Of a stretch of DNA of 64,000 bases, positions 11,050 through 22,229 are shown in pieces (position 1 is the first letter of the stretch; each line of letters starts with the position of its first letter). The translations under genes and the position numbers were made by a program. Origin of the DNA: Diphasiastrum complanatum (taxonomy: Eukaryota > Streptophyta > Lycopodiopsida > Lycopodiales > Lycopodiaceae); contig CM055100.1 of the NCBI GenBank assembly GCA_029204225.1, positions 57,736,345 through 57,800,344 on the forward strand, written 5' to 3'. The notes below the pieces were generated by a model. That model was not told the origin of the DNA. It saw only the letters and a program-made list of their open reading frames with translations, and did not search any database.

Positions 11050-11256
11050 CTTCTCTAGGTTAAGGATATCTGATATTCGCCGCATTTCATTAACACCTTT
11101 TCCAAATTGGATAAGTGCTCAAAGTGAGGTCCGTGCACGCATAGATTATCCAAGAAGATCTCCAAAAGTTTCTGCAAATATTTTTTGAATGCCGCCTGCA
11201 TAACTCATTGGAAGGTACTTGGGGAATTACAAAGTCCAAACGACATCACTTTGTAG
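11050..11256 (-). pseudogene. Ty3/gypsy reverse transcriptase fragment
   Basis: The minus strand reads VMSFGLCNSPSTFQ, then VMQAAFKKYLQKLLEIFLDN and LCVHG. This is the gypsy RT block with the FGLCNAPxTFQ motif and the catalytic F/YxDD box, here decayed to FLDN. Only about 65 residues survive. It is cut exactly at 11256/11257 by the inverted LTR that follows. Confidence 0.8.
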
Positions 11257-11972
11257 TGTGAAGTTTTTAGCACATGTGAACATCACCACACACCTTACAA
11301 GAACTTTATGAGGTGTTGTGATTGCACAAGATTGATCAATGAACAGATTACTTGAAAAATCTAAGGCAAGAGCACAAGGACATACATCAGACTGAAAAAA
11401 CTAACTCCTTACTATGAGAAATGGATACCAGAAACTATTCTAAGTGCTCACTATGGAGAAAACAGCCTGCTCTTGGGTAGAGAAAGAAAATCAACACATA
11501 AAACTCAGGTAGAAAGAGAATGAGGCCAAAACACCAAAATCTCAATATTCACAAATGTGGCAAAACATGCCAAAGTTTTCCTACATCAAAGAGGCTCGAA
11601 TTCCTACAGTGGAGTTGCATGGAAAGTCCACTTTACTTAGTTAACTCGACTACCAAGGATCCACATGTAAAACTGCATGCATGGATATTGCATGTACTGC
11701 ATGTCAACTCTCAAAATTAACTAGACATGTGTAGATCATGAAAACTATTTTGCATGTTTGCATGCACTGATTGCATGTTGATTGCATGCACTCTGAATGA
11801 CTTTGCATGTAATCTAAACTTTTGCATGACATCAAGAGTGAACCTACCTAACTCAAACTCGACCTACTCTAGAAGGTTATGTGCTCAATTCACATACCTT
11901 TATGTACAATAAAAATATACAATGGAAATAAGATAGGTATGGCCCCCAAAACTCGAGATAGGAAGATATAAT
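11257..11972 (-). mobile_element. LTR A of copia family 1, minus orientation, solo or truncated
   Basis: Reverse complement of the LTRs at 12440 and 15980 along its length. Its left edge is the intact LTR 3' end (TGTGAAG on plus, i.e. CTTCACA) butted directly to gypsy RT without a primer site. Its right edge stops at TATCTTCCTATCTCGAG and lacks the outermost ~15 bases of the family's 5' end. It is thus a solo or end-trimmed LTR. Confidence 0.8.
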
Positions 11973-11974
11973 AA

Positions 11975-12045
11975 CGCCCGAGGACCACCATAAGACTGAC
12001 TTTGCAACCTCATGGGGACTTATGCTTTTCGCGTAACAAAATAAT
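11975..12045 (+). pseudogene. short gypsy RT scrap on plus strand
   Basis: Plus-strand translation gives EDHHKTDFATSWG, matching the gypsy RT segment 'EDxHKTAFxTxWG' that normally comes just before the FGLCN block. It is on the opposite strand to the fragment at 11050-11256, on the other side of LTR A. Confidence 0.4.
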
Positions 12046-12049
12046 CAGC

Positions 12050-12439
12050 ATCGCTTATCTCCTAGAAGATCGTCAAGAGAGCACAGACCACCTACAAGGT
12101 ATATCAAAGAATCTGCTGCTTATCTCATTCGAGATTTGACTACTATCGAAGAAGCACTTAGATAACCTGATTCCAATCTATGGAGGGAAGCCATGGATAG
12201 ATAGCATTCATCTCTCATCAAGAATCCCACTTGGACTATTGTCGAATTGCCTGCTGGCAGAAATGTAGTTGACTGCAAATGGATATTCAAAATCAAATAC
12301 ATGGTGGATGGAAGCATTGATTGAAGAAAACCTAAAGTTGTCACAAGAGGATTTTTGCAGATATAGAAGTCGACTATACTAAGACTTTCAGTCCGGTAGA
12401 TAAGCATTCTTCAATCAAAATTTTATTGTCATATGTTGT
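12050..12439 (+). pseudogene. copia pre-RT/RT N-terminal fragment (family 2)
   Basis: Frames read RRSSREHRPPTRY, the usual copia linker before RT, then EEALR, LWREAMD, NPTWTIVELPAG and VDCKWIFKIKY, followed by a broken KVVTRGF. These are the first ~100 residues of copia RT with several stops. It ends at 12439 where LTR B of another copia family begins, so LTR B's element inserted into it. Confidence 0.8.
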
Positions 12440-13172
12440 TGTGAAGATCAGTAAAATCATATCTTCCTATCTCGAGTTTTGGGGGCCATGCCTATCTTAT
12501 TTCCATTGTATATTTTTATTGTGAATTGAAAGTATGTGAATTCAGCACATAACCTTCTAGAATAGGTCGAGTTTGAGTTAGGTAGGTTCAATATTGATGT
12601 CATGCAAAATTTTACATTACATGCAAAGTCATTCAGAGTGCATGCAAACAACATGCTAGTCAGTGCATGCAACATGCAAAATAGTTTTCATGATCTACAC
12701 ATGTCTAGTTAATTTTGAGAGTTAACATGCAGTACATGCAATATCCATGCATGCAGTTTTACATGTGGATCCTTGGTAGTTGAGTTAACTACATAAAGTG
12801 GACTTTCCATGCAACTCCACTATAGGAATTCGAGCCTCTTTGATGTAGGGAAACTTTGGCATGTTTTGCCACATTTGTGAATATTGAGATTTTGGTGTTT
12901 TGGGCTCATTCTCTCTCTACCCGAGTTTTATGTGTTAATTTTCTCTCTCTACCCAAAGGCAGGCTGTTTTCTCCATAGTGAGCACTTAGAATAATTTCAG
13001 ATATCCATTTCTCATAGTATGGAATTAGTTTTTTTAGTCCGATGTATGCCATTGTGCTCTTGCCTTAGATTTTTCAAGTACTCTGTTCATTGATCAATTT
13101 TGTGCAATCACAACACCTCATAAAGATCCTGTAAGGTCTGTGGTGAAGTTCACACGTGCTAAAAACTTCACA
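12440..13172 (+). mobile_element. LTR B of copia family 1 (5' LTR)
   Basis: 733 bp, starting TGTGAAGATC and ending AAACTTCACA, so bounded by TG...CA with a 7-bp inverted repeat TGTGAAG/CTTCACA. About 700 bp of it recur in LTR C and, inverted, in LTR A. A tRNA-iMet primer site follows directly. Between 12600 and 12815 it carries ten CATGCA motifs. Confidence 0.9.
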
Positions 13173-13184
13173 TGGTATCAAAGC
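13173..13184 (+). other. primer-binding site, tRNA-iMet type
   Basis: TGGTATCAAAGC directly after LTR B. The canonical copia site is TGGTATCAGAGC, as found after LTR C; one base differs. Confidence 0.85.
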
Positions 13185-13858
13185 TTCATGCGTTGAAAAA
13201 GGTGAGGGTGTACACATCGGATCATAAGTGCTTTTGCTTGCAAGAACTCGGATTTGGGAGAGGAATCCAAACTTGCTGACAAACAAGCCATCCGTGGATC
13301 ATAAGTGGACCAAATCAAGCCTGATCTGAGCCCTATATGGACAGAGAGCTCACACGTGTGAAATCAGCCCTCTTTGATTGAGTGCTACTTCTCAAAGAAC
13401 GATCCAAATTTGATGTTGTATAGCTTGTTGGATATGTATTGAAGAGTAGATTATGTTGCTCGAGTTTCTAAATCAATTTGATTTGTTTTTGGAAGAGTTC
13501 TGGGCAATCAAAGAGATAGGGAGAGTACTCATCTCATGTGATATGCCAAAGTGAGCACACATCAGTTCTTTTCACCAATATTTTCGATTTTCATTATCAA
13601 TCAAGTAGAATTGGATAAAGGTGAGTTTTGTGAAGTCTTGGACTTTACATTTCACACAAATTATTGTGTTTGAGTTGAAAGTAGGTTCCTAGAGAGTTTA
13701 TCAGTTCTTTGAAACTCGTGGGAGAGATAGACTTCATATTGCATGTGCTTCATTTCTATGATAGAAGCTAGATCCAAATTCAAGATAGATTGATTTTTTG
13801 TATTGTGAGCTTGATCTCACATTTTGTTGCTAGATTTCATAGGTTGGATCAACTCTTG
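13185..13858 (+). other. untranslated leader of copia element 1
   Basis: Homologous along its length to the leader at 16693-17368 after LTR C, ending GGTTGGATCAAC. There the element jumps straight into integrase sequence, so gag, protease and the N-terminal half of integrase are deleted. Confidence 0.75.
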
Positions 13859-15991
13859 TTCTTATACTCCTCAGCAAAATGGAGTTGTTGAGAGAAAAAA
13901 TAGAACTTTGTGTGAATATGCAAAAGCCATTAGGCTAGAAGCATCTCTACCTAAATTTTTTTTGGGGAAAAGCAGTTCCATGTGCAAATTATCTTTGTAA
14001 TAGATTTTCTAATCTTGCAATAGAAGGAAGAACACCAAGTAGATCATCTTAGGATCTTTGGCTGTTTATGCTATGTGCATGTACCTTTAGGGACTAGGAA
14101 GAAGGATGATCCTAGTGTTGTTAGAATAATTTTTGTTGGATATGCATCTTCTAAGAAAGCATATAAATTTTATTTTCCCTCTACCGACAAGAATGTTGTA
14201 AGTAGAGATGTGATCTTTCATGAAGATCAGAAGTTGAACTTGGATAAAGCAAAGATCAAGGAGTCTCATGCAGGATCCACAATCATCAATCTTGATGCTG
14301 TTCAAGAAATGGTGAGGCCGAGGCTTGAGGAGGAGCAACTTCAAGCACCTACACCAAGAAGATCTACAAGAGAAAGATCCGAGCTAGGAAGGCTCACTTA
14401 TGATGAGGGAGGAAGGCAAGTGGAAGGTGAAACTTCCTATCATGCATTCTTCATATCAGATGAAGAGCCTAAAGATGTCCAAGAAGCACTTCAATCTGAA
14501 AAATGGGTTGAAGCAATGACCCTTGAGTTTGACGCCTTGATGTCAAACAACACATGGGAGCTTGTGGAGCCAACAAACAACATGCATGTCATTGGATGTA
14601 AGTGGGTATTCAAGATCAAGTACAACAATGATTTGTGCCAAAGGCTACTCTCAAATCAAAGGTCTTGACTATGAAGACACTTTTGCACCAATTGCAAAAA
14701 TGGTAACTATAAGAATTCTCATTTCTCTTGCATGTTCACAATTGGAGGATGTCTCAGCTTGATGTTTCTAATGCCTTTCTCAATGGTTACCTTGAGGAGG
14801 AGATTTATATGGAGCAATCACCTGGATTTGTGAAAGAAGGTGAAGAATCAAAAGTTTGTCTTTTGTTCAAAAGTCTCTATGGACTAAAACAAGCACCAAG
14901 GTCTTGGTATGCAAGGCTCAACTCCTTTCTCATATCACTCAAATTTTATCTTAGTGACTATGACCCTTCATTGTACATTAAGTTTGTAAATAACTTTGTA
15001 GTTATTCTTCTCATCTATGTAGATGATATTATTCTTAGTGGAAATAATGAGAAGCTAGTTGAAGAAACTAAATATGCACTTGGTATTGAATTTAAAATGC
15101 AAGATCTAGGAGTTCTTCACTACATTTTAGGCCTTGAAATTGACTTTTGGAAAGATCATGCTTTCATAAGTCAAAGTAGATATGCACTTTCCATGCTTAA
15201 GAAATTCCAAATGGAAAACTATAAAGGCATAGATACACCAATGGAGCACATTATAAAAGTTCCTATAAAAGATGATGAAAGATCCTTCGAGGACATCACT
15301 CTTTATAGGAGTCTTATTGGCTCACTTATATGGTTAATTGTGACAAGGCCTGATCTAAGCTTTAGTGTGCATAAGATAAGCCAACACATGTAGGATCCAA
15401 AGATATATCATTGGAAGTTGGCTAAAAGAATCTTGAGATATGTATCTTCTGCCTTAGACTATGGATTGATCCACAAAGGAGAAGATCTAACTTTGGTTGC
15501 TTTTTCAGATTCAGATTTTGCAGGAGACAGGTTGGATAGAAAATCCACAAGTGGGAGTCTAGTTTCTTGGCTATCAAAGAAGCAAGCAACTATATCCTTA
15601 TCATCTTGTGAAGCTGAGTACAAATCTCTGACAACCACAACAAAGGAGGTTTTATAGATCAAAAGGCTACTCTTGGAGCTAAAGTATTATGGAGATCTTC
15701 GAAGACCTTCCAATAATCAAGAATGATAACATCTCGCCTCAGGCTCTTGCAAACAATCTTGTGCTCCATGCAAGGAGCAAACACATCGAGGTAGCTCATC
15801 ATTTTGTAAGAGAAAAAGTTATTGGGAGAGGGATCTTATTGGAGCATGTTGGATCTTCAAAGTGTGTTGCAGATATTCTCACCAAGCCATTGCTCAAGAA
15901 TGTTTTTATCAGAATGAGGTCTAACCTTGGCCTAATTTCAAAGTCTATGTTGGATAGGAACATATATTTTAAGGAGGAGTGTGAAGATTAG
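13859..15991 (+). pseudogene. copia element 1 pol remnant: integrase C-part, RT, RNase H
   Basis: Starts inside integrase (YTPQQNGVVERKNRTLCEYAKAIRLEASL), continues through the integrase C-terminus and the RSTRERSELGRLTYDEG linker (14075-14668), RT (14562-15393) and RNase H (15418-15991). RT motifs are CKWVFKIKYN, AKGYSQIKGLDYEDTFAP, QLDVSNAFLNG, LYGLKQAPRSWY and the catalytic YVDDIIL. RNase H motifs are FSDSDFAGD, RKSTSG, SSCEAEY, SKHIEVAHHFVRE and ADILTKPL. Damage: a deletion after KWVFKIKYN, a frameshift before QLDVS, a TAG after SQHM, and a stop and frameshift near 15657. It cannot encode an active polyprotein. Confidence 0.93.
15971..15979 (+). other. polypurine tract of element 1
   Basis: AAGGAGGAG directly before LTR C, the expected plus-strand primer position. 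It lies inside the last codons of the RNase H frame. Confidence 0.8.
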
Positions 15992-16680
15992 TAAAATTAT
16001 ATCTTCCTATCTCGAGTTTTGGGGGCCATGCCGATCTTATTTCCATTTTATATTCTATTGTACATTGAAAGTATGTGAATTGAGCACATAACCTTCTAGA
16101 ATAGGTCGAGTTTGAGTTAGGTAGGTTCAATCTTGATGTCATGCAAAAGTTTAGATTACATGCAAAGTCATTTAGAGTGCATGCAAACAACATGCAATCA
16201 GTGCATGCAACATGCAAAATAGTTTTCATTATCTACACATGTCTAGTTAATCTTGAGAGTTGACATGCAGTACATGCAATATCCATGCATGCAGTTTTAC
16301 ATGTGGATCCTTGGTAGTTGAGGTAACTAAATAAAGTGGACTTTCCATGCAACTCCATTGTAGGAATTCGAGTTTCTTTGATGTAGGAAAACTTTGGCAT
16401 GTTTTGCCACATTTGTGAACATTGAGATTTTGGTGTTTTGGGCTCACCCGAGTTTTATGTGTTGATTTTCTCTCTCTACCCAAGAGCAGGCTGTTTTCTC
16501 CATAGTGAGCACTTAGAATAATTTATGATATCCATTACTCATAGTAAGGACTTAGTTTTTTCAGTCTGATGTATGCCATTGTGCTCTTGCCTTAGATTTT
16601 TCAAGTAATCTGCTCATTGATCAATCATGTGCAATCACAACACCTGTGTGGTGAAGTTCACACATGCTAAAAACTTCACA
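15980..16680 (+). mobile_element. LTR C, shared by two copia family 1 partial elements
   Basis: 701 bp, TGTGAAGATT...AACTTCACA. A polypurine tract lies on its left and a tRNA-iMet primer site on its right, so it is the 3' LTR of element 1 and the 5' LTR of element 2 at once. Eleven CATGCA motifs lie at about 16138-16352. Confidence 0.92.
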
Positions 16681-16692
16681 TGGTATCAGAGC
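16681..16692 (+). other. primer-binding site, tRNA-iMet type
   Basis: TGGTATCAGAGC immediately follows LTR C and matches the 3' end complement of plant initiator tRNA-Met as used by copia elements. Confidence 0.9.
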
Positions 16693-17456
16693 TTCATGCT
16701 TTGAAAAGGTCAGGGTGTATACATCAGAACATGAGTGCTTTTGCTTGCAGGAACTCAGATTTGAGAGAGGAATCCAAACTCGCTGACAAACAAGCCATAT
16801 TTCGATAATAAGTGGACCAAATCAAGCCTGATCTGCTCCAGCTGAGCCTTGTATGGACATTGAGCTCACACGTGTAAAATCAACCCTCCTTGATTGAGTG
16901 CTACTTCTCAAGTAATGATCCAAATTTGATGTTCTATAGCTTGTTGGATAGTAATTGAAGAGTAGATTGTGTTGCTTGAGTTTCTAAATAAATTTCTTTT
17001 GTTTTTCAAAGAGTTTTATGCAATCAAATAGATAGGGAGAGTACTCATCTCGTGTGATATGCCAAAGTGAGCACACATCAGTTCTTTTCACCAATATTTT
17101 CAATTTTCATTATCAATCAAGAAGAATAGGATAAAGGTGAGTTTTGTAAGGTCTCAGACATTTCATTTCACATAGATTATTGTGTTTGAACTTAAAGTGA
17201 GTTCCTAGAGAGTTTATCGGTTCTTTGAAACTCGTGGGAGAGATAGACTTCATACTTGCATGTGCTTCATTTCTATAATAGAAGCTAGATCCAAATTCAA
17301 GATAGATTGATTTTTCTTCTGTTGTGAGCTTGATCTCACATTCTGTTGCTAGATTTCATAGGTTGTATCAACATTATAAGTGCTAGATCCTAGGTTGAGA
17401 TAGCAAGGACCATTTTCAACTCCATCCTTGTCATTATTAGAGTTTCTCAAAGTGAA
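16693..17456 (+). other. untranslated leader of copia element 2
   Basis: Similar to 13185-13858, then continuing into unique sequence up to the probable gag ATG at 17457. No frame of note. Confidence 0.7.
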
Positions 17457-18290
17457 TATGTCTTCAACTGGTTCACATTTTTTGGAGCACAGTGAGAGAT
17501 TAACATCTTTCAATTATGCAATATGGAAGATTAGAATGGAATCATTATTGATTCTAAAAGGATGTAATGGACATTGTAAGTGGAACTGAAGAAGAACACC
17601 TGCAATACCTAATAAAACTATAGCATTCAATAAAAAAACAAGAATTGATCTTCATTTCATTAAAATGAATGTCACAAATGAAGTGTTAAGAGAGATCAGT
17701 ACATGCACCACTGCCAAGGAGGCTTGGGACACTCTCAAAACAATCTATGAAATTAAGAATACTTCTAGATTGGTTTCACTTAGAAATCAAATCTTTCTAA
17801 GTTATCAGAAAGTAGATGATGAAAGTGCTTCATCTTATGTAATGAGAGTAAAGGATCTTCATCAAGAGTTAGATGGTATTAGTGATGCTCTTAAGAACAC
17901 TGAACTTGTTCAAGTAGTCCTTAATGGACTTAGAGATGAGTATGACAATATTGTGCAGACTTATGCTGTCAGGGGGGAGCTTTTATCCTTGGAGACTCTT
18001 CAAGGTGTTCTCATTGCTGAAGAAAGTAGGCAAGAGAAATGGTGGAGATGACAAAGCACTATTCACCAAGGACAAATCAAGAGGCAAGGGCAAAGGTCAA
18101 CAACACTTCAAGAAGGACAAAGCCAAAGAAAGTATTGAGGCTCAACCCTCACAAGTTGCAACATCCAGTGGCAAGAAGAAGCTATCAAAGATCAAATGTT
18201 TCTTTTGTGGCAAGAAGGCCCTAGTATGCATCAAACTGTTTCAAGAAGAAGAACCAATCCAAGCAAGCTAACCTTACTAATGAGAAAGAG
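17457..18290 (+). pseudogene. copia element 2 gag (UBN2-type) remnant
   Basis: The probable start is ATGTCTTCAACTGGTTC at 17457. The best frame, 17665-18051, reads TAKEAWDTLKTIYE, RLVSLRNQIF, YVMRVKDLHQELDG and VVLNGLRDEYDNIVQ, the gag capsid core of plant copia (UBN2/DUF4219 type). A Lys-rich segment follows and a decayed zinc knuckle begins IKCFFCGKK, but the His and last Cys are lost by frameshift near 18220. It cannot make intact gag. Confidence 0.88.
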
Positions 18291-19530
18291 TGTGAGGGTA
18301 TTGAGAGTGAAAGAGAGGATTTCTTAATGATGTCTAGTTTTTCATCTTTTCCTTTCAAGAATGAAGAAATCTGGTGGATAGATAGTGGGGCTAGTTCCCA
18401 TATGTCTAGTTTTAGAAACTCTTTCACAAGTCTCATGCGATATCTAGGTGCAAAAAGATCAATCTATACTACTAATGATGTAGAGTGTAGAAGTGAAGGA
18501 ATTGGTAGTATTCCACTGCATGCATCATCATTTGAAATCTTTTTGTTTGCATGATGTACTTTATGTACCTAGACTAACCAAGAATCTCATTAGTGTAGGA
18601 TAGTTGTTTGATAGTAGATTGGATGCCAAGTTTCATGTTGACAAATGTATAATCTCAAGAGAAAATGAAGTTATTGCTAGAGGATCTAGGATTGAAAAGT
18701 TGTACAAACTAGATTCTAGGGAGAGTGCTAACATTTCAGATATTGCTTATGAGACCAAGGTTCATCAGGAAGATCTGTGGCATAAGAGATTGGGACATCC
18801 CAATTTCAAAGCTATGAAATCTATGGTCAAGGTAGGAAAAGCTGTTGGACTACCAAAGACACTGTCAAAGGAGCTTCAACCTTGTGAAGCTTCTGTTTTG
18901 ACAAAATCACATAGAAGACCTTTTCCAAGATCAAGCATCAAAACACAGCATCCATTTAAATTGTGCACTCGAATGTTCATTTCTCTTCAACCAAAAGCAA
19001 AGGAGGAGCAAATTGCTTTATTTCTTTTGTAGATGATTATACAAGATATTCTTGGATCTACATGCTATCTTCTAAAGCCATGGTTTATGGTGTTTTTCTT
19101 ACTTTCAAAGCTTATGTAGAGAAGTAGTTTACTTTCAAATTGAAAGCTTTGAGAAGTGATAGTGGAGGTGAATATACCTATAACAAGTTTAAAGACTTTT
19201 GTGAGAAAAAGGGAATACAAAGAGAATTTTCTTGTTCTTATACTCCTCAGCAAATGGAGTTGCTGAGAGACAAAATAGGACTTTGTGTGAATGTGCAAAA
19301 GCCATTAGGCTAGAAGCATCTCTACCTAAAGAATTTTGGGAAAAAGCAGTTCCATGTGCAAATTATCTTTGTAATAGACTTCCTAATCTTGCAATAGAAG
19401 GAAGAACACCAGGTAGATCATCTTAGGATCTTTGGCTGTTTATGCTATGTGCATGTACCTTTAAGGACTAGGAAGAAGGATGATCCTAGTGTTGTTAAAG
19501 TAATTCTTGGTGGATATGCATCTTCTAAGT
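18291..19530 (+). pseudogene. copia element 2 protease and integrase remnant, truncated before RT
   Basis: Protease active-site block IDSGASSHMSS lies at about 18380. The GAG-pre-integrase block LWHKRLGHPNFKAMKS is at 18776-18823, then CEASVLTKSHRRPFPRSS, the FVDDYTRYSW-like start of the integrase core (19027-19056), RSDSGGEYT and a YTPQQ block at 19240. A single-base loss after YTPQQ and several stops break it. The sequence ends abruptly after YASSK at 19530, with no RT, RNase H or 3' LTR. Bases 19230-19530 repeat 13859-14152 of element 1. Confidence 0.9.
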
Positions 19531-20157
19531 TTATGCTCATTGGTTGGTCTGCGACTTGTCGACTTCTCTGGCATTGGCGTTCCTAGTACATATGGATTCT
19601 GGAACTCCTTATCTGTGCTTGATGTAGTTTGGTGGCTCGACTCTGTTGCTTGATATTCGTTAGGCTCTTTTAGCATCTAGAATCCATTAGGAGAATCTAC
19701 ACAAGAATATTTTAACATGTCCCCATTGCAAATTTGGTGACAGTCCCTTGGCACTTGCGTATGTCTTTGGCGTTGGGCGTTCATGGAAATGTGAGACCAT
19801 TGCGAAAGAAAGTGAAAAGGGGTATATAAGAGGGGAAAAAGAATCGGCAAATAGTTAGAGAAAAAATTTGGCAACAAGATTTAGCTTTAGAGGGGAAAAC
19901 AGAGAAAGTTTATATACAAATAGATAAAAGGAAAATAAGAAAGATAAGATGAAACTAACGATGAAAAACAAGAAAATAAAAGTAAGTCCTATAATGCTTT
20001 TTGTGAATTTTTTTTTCTTTGGTTTTTTTGTTTTTCACATAGCTTATGCTTCACAGAGCCTGCTCGAGTTGTTGGCCCTTCACATCTTCGGCATCTCGAA
20101 TCTTACGATGGGTTTGCGCAACCACACGGACGAATCGGGTCCAGAATGAGATGCGCA
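19531..20157 (+). other. non-coding, promoter-like stretch
   Basis: Sequence after the truncated copia. It holds TATATAAGAGGGG at 19823, AG-rich sequence and a second TTTATATAC. This could be the TATA region of an LTR or of a lost unit; no partner copy is seen, so the label is tentative. Confidence 0.3.
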
Positions 20158-21771
20158 TTATGGATTGCGAGCGAACACCAGGTGCATATTTCCCATAAAA
20201 TCCATCATATACCATCGTTCCAACCCCGCTATATTGACGAAAGATGTTATGAATAGGCGATGGTAGGTCCGGTATAGTGGGATTTGATCTTCAATTTCCA
20301 TTGTTTTGAAGGCTTTATTCGGAGTGAAGCAGAACTGGTCGAGGCACATGTCCCATCTGGTATCCACTCTAGCAGTTGTAAGAAGAATCTCCACGTTGTA
20401 CTAGGTTTCTAGAATGATTGGATATGGAGAATTAGCTATGTCGGTCATGAACTAGTTGAGGGCCCTATTGAAGTTGAGACCGCTATTTTCAACCATGTTC
20501 AGATTTTATTATTGGCCAATTGTAGGCCCCGACACTTGGAGTCTTTAGTGCCATCCAAGATCTTCTTTTGGGCATTGGATGATAAGCTGGATCTGCCCTT
20601 AATGCCGTCAGAGCCATGAGGTATTCCTTTATGAGATCGGGACTGCGCAAAAATACCGCCTTCCTCCATTCTAGTTGAGGATGCAAAAGTGATAGGATAT
20701 CGGTCGGTTTCTTCTTTAGGAGCTCATCAAGCTTTTCGGGTAACTTGTAGCTGCCTCTTGTCTTGATAGTTGGATATTGTTTGACAAAGAGGTCCGGCTA
20801 TTCTGAATTAGGTACTGAAAAGACCTTCTAGAACCAGTTCTTGTGTACTGCCACAAGATCAGTGAGATTGTCGACAGTGTGGGGAGGAACAGTGGAGGTG
20901 GATGGAAGATTAGTTTTGGGGGGCAAAGAAATGACGAAAAGTGAAGAGGCAGCGTGAGGTGATGTGATGTGTGGTGGTGAAATGACGCGAGGTGGTGAGA
21001 AGCCGCGAGGAGGAGAGATTATCTCAAGCTCAGACATGTTTGGATCTATTTGAAGGGAGGTGGTGGCTTCGGCCTGTGCAGCGTATTAAAGGTCCTGGTA
21101 AAAGGTGCAATCTCTACCCATTTGAAGGTCAAAATGGGAGAATGTGAGTTGGAGCTATTGGTAGTCGATAGTGGAGGTGGATTCAATGAACGTCAAGTCA
21201 AAAATGGAGCAAGGATGGCAGATGGATGGATCTTGGACGATGGCATTATAATGTGTCATGGTTGCGTTATAGAAGATAATGAGAGTGGAGGGGTGGTATT
21301 GATGGCAATCGTAGTAGAGGGTCCGGAGCTTGTTATATGCGAGACAGAGGGCTGCATGAAGGGTGGTGGCAGCGGTATGACAATGCTTAATGTGCTCTGC
21401 CAATGCATCTCATGGCTTCTCTACTCTCGCTGCCTTGTACTCTAGCGTGTATCGTACTTGTGGGTGTTGTGAAGATGAAAGGATGAATGGGGGTGCAATG
21501 AAGGGGGGGGTTCATGCAGATGATCTAGCTCCAATTGGAAGCATCGATCTTGTGAAAAATTAATAATTGCACAGAGTCCTGCAATAAATCGGAATGGAGG
21601 ACTCCCAAAAATATCGTAGAAATAGCCAAGATCATTGACTTGGACAAAGCCAATAAGGATGACAAAAACAAATATATTTTTATTTGCCTCCGATGCAAGT
21701 TGATAAATGCAAATGAGTTCTGAATTAGAGAGGGGGGAGTCGGGCATGAGATTGTTCAATAGCTCGTTCAT
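20158..21771 (-). pseudogene. unrecognised decayed coding stretch
   Basis: Read from 21771 downward, several minus frames look like one broken protein: an N-terminal part (21771-21442), LCLAYNKLRTLYYDCHQYHPS (within 21403-21155), a Pro/Ser-rich linker with ISPPR and SPPH repeats (21037-20828), then KLPEKLDELLKKKPTDILSLLHPQLEWRKAVFLRSPDLIKEYL (20760-20600), and a last part at 20394-20158. The change from Pro-rich linker to helical domain suggests real protein history, perhaps a retroelement gag. I cannot assign a family. Confidence 0.3.
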
Positions 21772-22229
21772 TGAGTAGTTGGTGAAGTTGTTGCTGGAGG
21801 CCTATCAAATCATAGACTACAACAGTCAATTAGACAATGCTAGATGCAACGCAGAAATCACAACTGGAAGAAAGAAATGTAATTGGTATTTTGATTTGTT
21901 TCAGACTGAGTCGATAGTGTCTCACTCATTGGTGGCCTGACGCTCCTCTTATAATGATGTATCTGCTTCTTTGCAGATCTCTATACTATTGCTCACATTG
22001 CATACATTCTATTGATTTCTGATCTATACTTATGTCCCACTAGGTGGGATTACAAGATAGATTAACTAATCATTACAAGAGTCTAGGATTACGCTAAATC
22101 ATTGGTAACCATCCCTCTGGGAACATTACTTTTACGGTTGAGTGTAGTAGCTTGGAAGCATCATGCCTGACGGGTTGGAGGCCAGATAGTTCGGCTTGCC
22201 CAAAGAGCTATGGTCCAGATAGTCCACCT
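21772..22229. other. no gene seen
   Basis: Non-coding stretch between two minus-strand relics. It includes AGGTGGGATTACAAG and GATAGTTCGGCTTGCCC, without a recognisable boundary. Confidence 0.4.
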
